From the NCBI GenBank assembly GCA_022712075.1, contig JALAHE010000089.1, positions 1-25,649 of the forward strand: a stretch of 25,649 bases of DNA. The letters are read 5' to 3'. The notes under the pieces were generated by a model. That model saw only the letters and a list, made by a program, of their open reading frames with translations. It was not told where the DNA came from and ran no database searches. The translations under genes were made by a program, and so were the position numbers. Of the stretch, positions 16,151 to 21,995 are shown piece by piece (the stretch's first letter is position 1; each line of letters starts with the position of its first letter). This stretch comes from Galactobacter sp. Its GTDB lineage: Bacteria > Actinomycetota > Actinomycetes > Actinomycetales > Micrococcaceae.

Positions 16151-16264
16151 TCCCACACTTTTCGTCTCCTCCCGCACGGCCTGTGCGGGACTGAACGAAA
16201 AGTGCGGGATACGCAAGGTGCCCGACGTCGAGTGGTTTCCACCCGACGTCGGGCACCTTCGCGT
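16151..16264. repeat. Composite nested-hairpin element, copy 1
   Basis: Part A is an outer stem TCCCACACTTTTCGT (16151-16165) with 16195-16209 (14 of 15 pairs), enclosing a perfect 8-bp stem TCCCGCAC (16170-16177/16183-16190). The octamer TCCCGCAC thus occurs four times, two per strand, with one A variant. Part B is a perfect 16-bp stem AAGGTGCCCGACGTCG (16215-16230 with 16244-16259) capped by GTGG-TTT-CCAC. The same two-part design recurs at 21749-21848. It follows potC directly and could terminate transcription from both sides. Confidence 0.8.
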
Positions 16265-16395
16265 GTGGGCGCCGTGGGCGCCCTGCCGCCGGTCCCCGCG
16301 ACCCTCCCCGGCTCGACCCGGTGCTCAGCTGTGGATCCGGGGTCGGAAGGACCCGACTCCTTCACGTTTCAAGCAAGCGTGGGAGGATGGGGCGC

Positions 16396-16878
16396 ATGAC
16401 TGAACCGCGCTGGCTCACTGCCGAGGAACGCCGCGCGTGGCTCGCCGTGCTGTCCCTGACCACACGCCTGCCCGCGCAGCTGGATTCGGCGTTGCAGCGC
16501 GCCGCGAAGATCACGCTCTTCGATTATCACGTGCTCGCGATGCTTTCGGAGGCCGAGGGCCGCGTGCTCCCCATGTCGCGCCTGGCCGAGCGGACGAACT
16601 CCTCGCTCTCGCGCCTGAGCCATGTGGTGAAGAAGCTGCAGGAGCGCGGCTGGGTCAAGCGCGGTTCCAGCGCTGAGGACGCCCGCGTCACCGTGGTCAA
16701 GCTGCTGCCCCCGGGTATGGAGCTGCTGGTGCGTGTGGCGCCCGAGCACGTCGAGTCGGTGCGCCACGAGCTTTTCGACGGGCTAGATGAGCAGGACACC
16801 GCGGACCTCGCGCGGATCGGCCGCAAGATCGTGGCTCACACCGAGCCGACGCACTGGATTTTCCAGGACGAGGCCTGA
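16396..16878 (+). CDS. MarR-family transcriptional regulator
   Basis: A 160-residue winged-helix regulator. After an N-terminal helix (EERRAWLAVLSLTTRLPAQLDSAL), the DNA-binding part includes LAERTNSSLSRLSHVVKKLQERGWVKR (recognition helix) and the beta-wing EDARVTVVKLLPPG. A C-terminal helix pair dimerises. I chose the ATG at 16396, nine bases after GGAGG; the ATG at 16387 abuts that sequence and is too close. It stands alone after the polyamine operon and before the ribosomal protein leader, so its target is not evident. MarR proteins often control exporters or stress genes, and an MFS exporter lies about 7.4 kb downstream, but nothing in the sequence links the two. Confidence 0.92.
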   Translation: MTEPRWLTAEERRAWLAVLSLTTRLPAQLDSALQRAAKITLFDYHVLAMLSEAEGRVLPMSRLAERTNSSLSRLSHVVKKLQERGWVKRGSSAEDARVTVVKLLPPGMELLVRVAPEHVESVRHELFDGLDEQDTADLARIGRKIVAHTEPTHWIFQDEA

Positions 16879-16935
16879 GGCCCGCCCGGCCACCCCGTCG
16901 GCGCGTTCACGGTGATGCGAAGCACCCCGCTCGTT

Positions 16936-16965
16936 TTGTGTTAACGGCCCCCTCTGCCGTAGTGT
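16936..16965 (+). promoter_or_regulatory. Candidate promoter of the rpmB-rpmG-rpsN operon
   Basis: TTGTGT (16936-16941) and TAGTGT (16960-16965) are separated by 18 bp. Each hexamer runs into TTAAC, so GTTAAC appears twice (16940-16945 and 16964-16969). A start near 16972 would give a leader of about 305 bases. Confidence 0.45.
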
Positions 16966-16971
16966 TAACCC

Positions 16972-17276
16972 CGCGTTCCGCGCGCACTCTTTTGCGATGC
17001 CTGGCATCACTGGGAGGCATCGCGCGGCCCGTATACACGGAAGAAATGACGCCGACCGGGTAGGGAAAAATGCCCAACCGGTGTCAGGACACCGCTGATG
17101 AAGCGTTCGAGGGCTTCGGCTGGTTCTCACCCAGCCTGGCGCCTCCATGTGGCTGAAACACGGTGCGCCCACCTGGGTAGCGGGACTCGTAGGGGACGCT
17201 CGGTGTGCCGCAAGGCGCGCTAGAAACTCCCCCCGCGGGAACCGCAGCACACAAGACACACACTGGAGGAGTGATC
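16972..17276 (+). other. Long structured 5' leader of the L28-L33-S14 operon
   Basis: No gene is visible in this stretch. It contains a chain of hairpins: GCGATGCCT (16994-17002/17015-17023), ACCGG/CCGGT (17055-17059/17078-17082), CGGTGTC/GACACCG (17079-17085/17088-17094), GAAGC/GCTTC (17100-17104/17113-17117) and GGCTGG/CCAGCC (17118-17123/17131-17136). The second and third share bases and exclude each other, as a switching element would. I could not match it to a known riboswitch or ribosomal leader. Confidence 0.45.
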
Positions 17277-17513
17277 ATGGCAGCACGTTGCCAGGTGACC
17301 GGTGCCGTGCCCGGATTCGGACACAGCATCTCGCACTCGCACCGTCGCAATAAGCGTCGGTTCGACCCGAACATTCAGAAGAAGCGGTACTTCGTGCCGT
17401 CCCTCGGCCGCAACGTCACGCTGACGCTGTCGGTCAAGGGCATCAAGACCATCGACGCCCGCGGCATTGACGCCGTGGTTGCCGAGCTGCAGGCGAAGGG
17501 TGTGAAGCTCTGA
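17277..17513 (+). CDS. rpmB: 50S ribosomal protein L28, form without the zinc-binding CxxC pairs
   Basis: A 78-residue L28. The family core is clear in GFGHSISHSHRRNKRRFDPNIQ and in the C-terminal KGIKTIDARGIDAVV. It keeps a single cysteine near the start (AARCQVTG) and none of the paired cysteines of zinc-ribbon L28, so it resembles mycobacterial RpmB2. The ATG at 17277 has GGAGGAG upstream. It is followed by rpmG one base after its stop, then rpsN, the order seen in the zinc-independent ribosomal set of other actinobacteria. In those species the set is often repressed by Zur; here I see no obvious Zur box, so it may be the main copy. Confidence 0.96.
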   Translation: MAARCQVTGAVPGFGHSISHSHRRNKRRFDPNIQKKRYFVPSLGRNVTLTLSVKGIKTIDARGIDAVVAELQAKGVKL

Positions 17514-17514
17514 T

Positions 17515-17682
17515 ATGGCAAAGTCCCAGGACGTTCGTCCCATCATCAAGCTGAAGTCGACCGCTGGCACGGGCTACACCTACGTGACCCGTAAGAACCG
17601 TCGCAACAACCCCGACCGCATCGTGCTGAAGAAGTACGACCCGGTCGTTCGCAAGCACGTCGAATTCCGAGAGGAGCGCTGA
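17515..17682 (+). CDS. rpmG: 50S ribosomal protein L33, cysteine-free form
   Basis: A 55-residue L33 reading MAKSQDVRPIIKLKSTAG, then YTYVTRKNRRNNPDRIVLKK and a VEFREER end, a near-textbook L33. It contains no cysteine, so it is the non-zinc form, matching its neighbours. The ATG follows the rpmB stop by one base (TGATATG), and rpsN begins one base after its own stop, so the three are one translationally linked operon. Confidence 0.97.
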   Translation: MAKSQDVRPIIKLKSTAGTGYTYVTRKNRRNNPDRIVLKKYDPVVRKHVEFREER

Positions 17683-17683
17683 G

Positions 17684-17989
17684 ATGGCCAAGAAGTCCAA
17701 GATCGCCAAGAACGAGCAGCGCAAGGTTCTGGTCGAGCGCTACGCCGAGCGTCGCCTCGAGCTGAAGAAGACGCTCATCGATCCCAACGCCACGGACGAG
17801 GCCCGCGAGGCCGCCCGTCTGGGCCTGCAGAAGCTGCCCCGCGACGCCTCCCCGGTGCGCGTTCGCAACCGCGACGCCATCGACGGCCGCCCGCGCGGCA
17901 CCTTCCAGAAGTTCGGCATCTCCCGCATCCGCCTGCGCAACATGGCGCACAACGGCGAGCTGCCGGGCATCACCAAGTCCTCTTGGTGA
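17684..17989 (+). CDS. rpsN: 30S ribosomal protein S14, long form without the zinc motif
   Basis: A 101-residue S14. Short S14 proteins carry a CxxC-CxxC zinc site; this long form has none and no cysteine at all. Family blocks are AKKSKIAKNEQRKVLVERYA, LPRDASPVRVRNRD, GRPRGTFQKFGISRIRLR and the GELPGITKSSW terminus. A GAGGAG within the end of rpmG serves as the ribosome-binding site, and the start is one base after the rpmG stop. A strong UUCG-capped terminator follows at 18025-18056. Confidence 0.97.
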   Translation: MAKKSKIAKNEQRKVLVERYAERRLELKKTLIDPNATDEAREAARLGLQKLPRDASPVRVRNRDAIDGRPRGTFQKFGISRIRLRNMAHNGELPGITKSSW

Positions 17990-18024
17990 GCCTGTCGGCC
18001 TCGTGCCGATGAGCTGAACGCTTC

Positions 18025-18063
18025 AGAGCCCGTCCCACTTCGGTGGGGCGGGCTCTTTGCTTT
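18025..18063 (+). terminator. Intrinsic terminator of rpmB-rpmG-rpsN
   Basis: A 14-bp stem (AGAGCCCGTCCCAC at 18025-18038 with 18043-18056, one G-U pair) capped by the stable TTCG tetraloop and followed by TTGCTTT. Confidence 0.92.
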
Positions 18064-18101
18064 CCCTGCTTTGGTCCCCGGGCGGGCCGCTTGGGCCATT
18101 T

Positions 18102-18125
18102 GGGCCGGTGCACGGGCCGGTGCAC
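18102..18125. repeat. Tandem 12-bp duplication
   Basis: GGGCCGGTGCAC occurs twice head-to-tail (18102-18113 and 18114-18125) between the rpsN terminator and the DUF1992 stop. It is non-coding and of unknown meaning. Confidence 0.6.
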
Positions 18126-18134
18126 GACGGCGCG
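18122..18134 (-). repeat. Intergenic repeat word, copy 3
   Basis: The minus strand reads CGCGCCGTCGTGC, identical to the other three intergenic copies. It lies between convergent rpsN and the DUF1992 gene. Confidence 0.6.
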
Positions 18135-18161
18135 CGGGCGCGTTCGCTGGGTGGGCGCGCC

Positions 18162-18881
18162 TCAGGCGCGGCGGAACCAGCGGCGACGCCGCGTGGGGGA
18201 GCCGGGGACGGCGCCGTCGGGCGCTGGGTCCTGGGCAGCGTTTCGCGCCCGCTCGAGGCGCCGAGCGTGCCAGGCCGCCACCTCGGCCTCCACGTCCCGC
18301 AGGGGCGTGATGACGGGTGGGCCGCCGAGCAGCTGGCGGCGCGCCTCGATGATGCGACGGTTGAACGTCTCCAGCTCGGCCCGGACTGCGCCCTCGAAGG
18401 CGAGCGCGTCAAGAGTCTCCTCGAGGCGGGCGTCGGCCACACGCAGGAGGAGCGCCTCGGGGCCCAGGCCCTCCGTCGCGTGCACCTCCTCGCGGCGCAT
18501 GAGCGACTTGGTCCACCAATCGGGATCGGTGGAGGCAACGAGGTCGGGGAGCGGCTTGCCGGCGTAGGCCAGGTGCTCGAACGCGCCGTCGGCGATGGCC
18601 CGATCCACGGCCGTGCGCGCCACGGCGTCGATCGTGGCGGAGAGCCGCGCCGCCTCGGCGCCCGGGCGGCGGGGGAGGAGCGGGTCCTCCGCGGCCTCCG
18701 CGCCGAGTTCCTCCGGTTCCGCGGAGTCCCCGGCGGCACCGCGAGCCAGCCCCGAGCCGTCGTCGAAGGTGCGCCCGGCCAGGGCAGCGAGCTCCTCGAT
18801 GTCCAGCCCGTCGCGGTAGCGCGCTGCGCGCAACCGCGGGTCCTCCGCGCCCTGCCCCGGCGCCGCCTGGCCGCTGTTCAT
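18162..18881 (-). CDS. DUF1992 / DnaJ-C28-like conserved-domain protein
   Basis: A 239-residue protein with the DUF1992 core at about residues 90-150: a helix ending VDRAIADGAFEHL, the family hallmark YAGKPLPDL, and then DPDWWTKSLMRREEV. This domain is found in DnaJ-C28 homologues, but no J domain is present here and the molecular role is unknown. The N-terminal 80 residues are low-complexity and Ala/Glu-rich. The C-terminal helix (AELETFNRRIIEARRQLLGG) resembles the family tail and ends in a basic stretch (PTRRRRWFRRA). The ATG at 18881 is preceded by a weak GGAAG. It diverges from the HU gene across about 225 bp. Confidence 0.85.
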   Translation of the reverse strand: MNSGQAAPGQGAEDPRLRAARYRDGLDIEELAALAGRTFDDGSGLARGAAGDSAEPEELGAEAAEDPLLPRRPGAEAARLSATIDAVARTAVDRAIADGAFEHLAYAGKPLPDLVASTDPDWWTKSLMRREEVHATEGLGPEALLLRVADARLEETLDALAFEGAVRAELETFNRRIIEARRQLLGGPPVITPLRDVEAEVAAWHARRLERARNAAQDPAPDGAVPGSPTRRRRWFRRA

Positions 18882-18927
18882 GGGCCCATTCTTCCACCGC
18901 GGTGTGGGATGGAACACGGCCTCGGCC

Positions 18928-18954
18928 GTGACGGATGTGACTGGAGTGACGGAT
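18928..18954. repeat. Three tandem 9-bp repeats between the divergent DUF1992 and HU genes
   Basis: GTGACGGAT, GTGACTGGA and GTGACGGAT follow each other without gaps. The 9-bp spacing and the divergent intergenic position fit a cooperative binding site, although no factor is known. Confidence 0.55.
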
Positions 18955-19000
18955 GTAGCGTCGAGCCGCAAAAAACCCTGGAAAACACGCCAATCCGGGC

Positions 19001-19028
19001 GTGACAGGGCCTCAGATGCTGTTAGTTT
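19001..19028 (+). promoter_or_regulatory. Candidate promoter of the HU gene
   Basis: GTGACA (19001-19006) and TAGTTT (19023-19028) are separated by 16 bp and lie about 80 bases before the HU start. GTGACA is one change from a vegetative -35 box. Confidence 0.45.
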
Positions 19029-19107
19029 CATTCGGAACGCCCCGGCCAATCGGGGTAAACCAGCGTCCTGCAAGGGGCGCAGGATCCCACGTCCAGGAGG
19101 ACAGATC

Positions 19108-19392
19108 GTGTCTATGAACCGCAGCGAGCTCGTCGCCGAGGTTGCCAACAAGTCCGGCGCCAACAAGACCGTCGTGAACGACGTGCTGGATGCCCTCTTC
19201 GCCACCTTCACCGAGCAGGTCTCCAAGGGCGAGAAGGTTTCCGTCCCGGGTTGGCTCGCCGTTGAGCGCACCGACCGCGCCGCCCGCACGGGCCGCAACC
19301 CGCAGACCGGCGAGACCATCCAGATCCCGGCCGGCCACTCCGTGAAGCTGACCGCCGGCTCCAAGCTGAAGGCCGCCGTCGCCAAGAAGTGA
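19108..19392 (+). CDS. hup: DNA-binding protein HU
   Basis: A 94-residue nucleoid protein that binds and bends DNA as a dimer. The helical base is NRSELVAEVANKSGANKTVV and NDVLDALFATFTEQVSKGEK. The beta-arm includes GRNPQTGETIQIPAGHSV, and it ends KLTAGSKLKAAVAKK. It lacks the long lysine/alanine-rich tail of mycobacterial and streptomycete HupB. The GTG at 19108 is preferred over the ATG at 19114 because AGGAGG (19095-19100) is seven bases from the GTG. An intrinsic terminator follows. It is a stand-alone gene with three 9-bp repeats upstream. Confidence 0.97.
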   Translation: MSMNRSELVAEVANKSGANKTVVNDVLDALFATFTEQVSKGEKVSVPGWLAVERTDRAARTGRNPQTGETIQIPAGHSVKLTAGSKLKAAVAKK

Positions 19393-19425
19393 GTCGAGGC
19401 CGGGCGCGCCCCGGCTTCAGGCTGA

Positions 19426-19468
19426 AGGCCCCTCGCACCCCTTCCGGGTGCGGGGGGCCTCTTCTTTT
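19426..19468 (+). terminator. Intrinsic terminator of the HU gene
   Basis: A 15-bp stem with one G-U pair (19426-19440 with 19446-19460, 5-base loop) followed by CTTCTTTT. It begins 34 bases after the HU stop. Confidence 0.92.
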
Positions 19469-19588
19469 GCCCGCCGTCGGGCACTATGGGCCCCGTGCAG
19501 GGGCCGCCCTCGCGCCCGGCTGGCGCCGCGCTGTCGGGCGCCGTGTGAGGCACCCAACCCGCGGCCCCGCCGCGAGTTCTACACGCCG

Positions 19589-19594
19589 TAGACT
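19589..19594 (+). promoter_or_regulatory. Possible -10 box of the CopD-CtaG gene
   Basis: TAGACT (TAnnnT pattern) lies 45 bases before the ATG at 19640, giving a leader of about 39 bases. No good -35 box is seen. Confidence 0.3.
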
Positions 19595-19639
19595 TGGAGC
19601 CGCGTGCCCGCGGGTTGCGGGCGCCCGGAGGAGAGAGAC

Positions 19640-21742
19640 ATGGCGAACATCGCCGAGAAGGACCGCCCGCGCGTTGCGCTGTGGCTGGCCCTGCCCGCCC
19701 TGCCGATCGCGCTCATCGTGACGGTGCTGGGGATCTGGCTTTCGGGATCGGCCGTGGAGTCAGTGCTGCTTGATCCGGGTGCGTTCACGCGCTGGGGCCT
19801 GCCCATCGCGCGCCTGATCCACGACGGCGCCATGACGCTCACCATCGGCACCCTGATCTTCGCGACGGCGATCCTGCCGCGCAGCACCAAGCCGCATCGC
19901 GCCGGCCCGGGGGAGACCAGCACCGACGGCGGCGATCCCCAACCGGCATTCGTCCGCACCGTCAACGTTGCGGCGGGTGCCGCCGCGGTGTGGACGCTCG
20001 CGGCCGCGGCCGTGGCGATCCTGACCTACTCCGATGCCGCCGGCCAGCCGCTGAGCACCACCTCGACCTTCACCTCCGGCTTCGGCGACTTCCTCGTGAA
20101 TGTGGCCATGGGTCGCGCGTGGGCCGCCGCGACCATCCTGGCCGCCCTGACTACCACCCTCGCGTTCGCGTTGCGCTCCCCGGCGGGCCTGGCGTGCGCC
20201 GGCGTCTGCGCGGGCAGCGTCATCATCCCCCTGTCCCTGATTGGGCACGCCTCGGGCGGAGACGACCACTGGGGAGCCGTCAACGGCATCGGCCTCCACC
20301 TCGTGGGCGTGGCGGTGTGGGCCGGCGGCATCGGCGCGCTGGCCGTCGTCTCGGGCCTGCTTGGCCACCGCACGCCGCTGGTCACGGGCAAGGCCGGCAA
20401 CGTCATGGGCGCCGACGTGCTCCAGCGCTTCTCCGCGCTCGCGACGGCGGCGCTCTTCCTCGTGGTGGGCTCCGGCGTGGTCTCGGCGCTCATCCGCGTG
20501 GATCACCTGCACCAGCTGGCCACGCCCTACGGCATTCTCCTGCTCCTGAAGCTCTTCCTGTCGGTGATCCTGGCGTTCCTGGGCCTGGCCCACCGCCGCG
20601 GCGTCATCCCGCGCCTGCGCGCGGGCGACCTCACGGCCCGCCGCGCCGCGTGGTCCGTGATCGGCGTCGAGGTCGCCATCATGTCCGCCGTCATGGGCCT
20701 GGCCACGGTGCTCGGCCGCACCGCGCCACCCGTCCCGGAGTCGGAGCCGGCCGAGATGACCCCGGCCCGTCGCCTCACGGGCTACGACCTCCCGCCCGAG
20801 CTGCACCTTCCCGAGTGGATCACCGTGTGGCGCTTCGACTGGCTCTGGGTCGCCATCATCGTCTTCCTCGCCGTGGCCTACACGCGCTGGTTCGTCCGCG
20901 TGCGCCGCCGCGGTGACTCCTGGAGCGTGTGGCGCCTCCTGAGCTTCTACGTGGGGCTCGCCGCGCTCTTCTACATCACCTCCGGCGCCCCGGCGGTCTA
21001 CGGCATGGTGCTTTTCTCGATGCACATGGTGGACCACATGGCCCTGACCATGGTGGCGCCGTTCTTCCTCGTGGTCGGCTCGCCGATCGCCCTCGCGCTG
21101 AAGGCCATGGCCTCGCGCAACGACGGCACGCGCGGCCCGCGCGAGTGGACGCTCACGCTCATCCACTCCAAGTTCGCTGCGCTCGTGACCAACCCGATCT
21201 TCGCCGCCGTGAACTTCGCCGGCTCGATCATCCTGTTCTACAACACGGACATCTTCGGGCTCTCGCTGCGCTACCACGTGGGCCACGAGCTGATGATCGT
21301 GCACTTCCTGCTGACCGGCTACATCTTCGCGGTCAACATGATCGGCCTGGATCCGCTGCCGCGCCGCGCCACGTACCCCATGCGCCTCGTGATGCTCCTG
21401 GCCACCATGGTCTTCCACGCCTTCTACGCCACGAGCCTCATGGGCACCGAGGTGCTCATCCAGCCCGATTGGTTCGGCAACCTGGGCCGCCCGTGGGGCG
21501 ACTCAGCGATCGCCGACCAGAAGGCCGGCGCCGGCGCCATGTGGGGCATCGGCGAGGTGCCCACGCTGCTCCTGGCGCTCGGCGTGGCGATCGGCTGGTC
21601 CAAGTCCGACGAGCGCGAGACCAAGCGCCGCGACCGCGAGGCCGACCGCTCCGGCGAGGCCGAGCTGAATGAGTACAACGACATGTTCGCCCGCCTCGCC
21701 GCGGCCGACGCCGAGCAGAAGCGTCGCACGGGCCGCAACTGA
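19640..21742 (+). CDS. Fused CopD-type / CtaG-type membrane protein (copper handling or cytochrome oxidase assembly)
   Basis: A 700-residue polytopic protein. The first half (about residues 10-380) has eight or nine hydrophobic helices and resembles CopD-family copper-resistance permeases (for example HASGGDDHWGAVNGIGLHL). The second half (about 420-660) matches the caa3-type CtaG domain, with paired histidines in LFSMHMVDHMAL (H462, H466) and GHELMIVHF (H549, H555) that probably bind metal at the membrane. This fusion is known in actinobacteria, and it is thought to serve copper supply to cytochrome oxidase, but direct function is not proven. The tail is charged and cytoplasmic (SDERETKRRDREADRSGEAE). 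The ATG at 19640 has GGAGGAG upstream. A composite hairpin element follows the stop. Confidence 0.9.
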   Translation: MANIAEKDRPRVALWLALPALPIALIVTVLGIWLSGSAVESVLLDPGAFTRWGLPIARLIHDGAMTLTIGTLIFATAILPRSTKPHRAGPGETSTDGGDPQPAFVRTVNVAAGAAAVWTLAAAAVAILTYSDAAGQPLSTTSTFTSGFGDFLVNVAMGRAWAAATILAALTTTLAFALRSPAGLACAGVCAGSVIIPLSLIGHASGGDDHWGAVNGIGLHLVGVAVWAGGIGALAVVSGLLGHRTPLVTGKAGNVMGADVLQRFSALATAALFLVVGSGVVSALIRVDHLHQLATPYGILLLLKLFLSVILAFLGLAHRRGVIPRLRAGDLTARRAAWSVIGVEVAIMSAVMGLATVLGRTAPPVPESEPAEMTPARRLTGYDLPPELHLPEWITVWRFDWLWVAIIVFLAVAYTRWFVRVRRRGDSWSVWRLLSFYVGLAALFYITSGAPAVYGMVLFSMHMVDHMALTMVAPFFLVVGSPIALALKAMASRNDGTRGPREWTLTLIHSKFAALVTNPIFAAVNFAGSIILFYNTDIFGLSLRYHVGHELMIVHFLLTGYIFAVNMIGLDPLPRRATYPMRLVMLLATMVFHAFYATSLMGTEVLIQPDWFGNLGRPWGDSAIADQKAGAGAMWGIGEVPTLLLALGVAIGWSKSDERETKRRDREADRSGEAELNEYNDMFARLAAADAEQKRRTGRN

Positions 21743-21748
21743 CCCTCT

Positions 21749-21848
21749 CTCCCGCACTTTTCGTTCAATCCCGCGCAATCGTGCGGGACTCGACGAAAAG
21801 TGCGGGAGTGAACGCCCGACGGCGGGTGGTGACCAACCGCCGTCGGGC
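21749..21848. repeat. Composite nested-hairpin element, copy 2
   Basis: Part A has a perfect 16-bp outer stem (CTCCCGCACTTTTCGT at 21749-21764 with 21793-21808) around an inner 8-bp stem (21769-21776/21781-21788, one G-U). Part B is a perfect 12-bp stem GCCCGACGGCGG (21814-21825 with 21837-21848). The design and much of the sequence match 16151-16264. It sits just after the CopD-CtaG stop. Confidence 0.8.
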
Positions 21849-21945
21849 AGCGGTGGGTGCCGGGCTGGGCCGGGCCGAGCGGCGCGCGGCGCCAGCGGCG
21901 CCGCCGCGTGGCGTCACGGAGGCGGGGCGGGAACAGATGCCCGCC

Positions 21946-21951
21946 TACGAT
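21946..21951 (+). promoter_or_regulatory. Possible -10 box of the NHLRC2-like gene
   Basis: TACGAT (TAnnnT) lies 44 bases before the GTG at 21996, but no -35 box is evident. The surrounding 21849-21995 stretch holds no gene. Confidence 0.25.
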
Positions 21952-21995
21952 GGTTTGCATCCACGTCAGCCGACAAGCGATTACGAGGTCCTTTC

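Noticed and set aside
16321..16395. Longer N-terminus for the MarR gene
   Set aside because: The upstream part is not like MarR proteins, and the good GGAGG serves the ATG at 16396.
17100..17117. A tRNA-like T-arm (GTTCGAG) in the rpmB leader
   Set aside because: The T-loop lacks the conserved C, and no acceptor, D or anticodon arms can be formed around it.
17055..17150. Possible cobalamin riboswitch in the rpmB leader
   Set aside because: TAGGGAA and CCGGTG resemble parts of it, but the conserved GCCACTGT box and the usual order are missing, and the downstream genes do not fit.
16879..17276. Zur box upstream of rpmB
   Set aside because: Expected from the zinc-free ribosomal proteins, but no TGAAAA-N-TTTTCA-like palindrome was found. 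The paired GTTAAC sites do not match.
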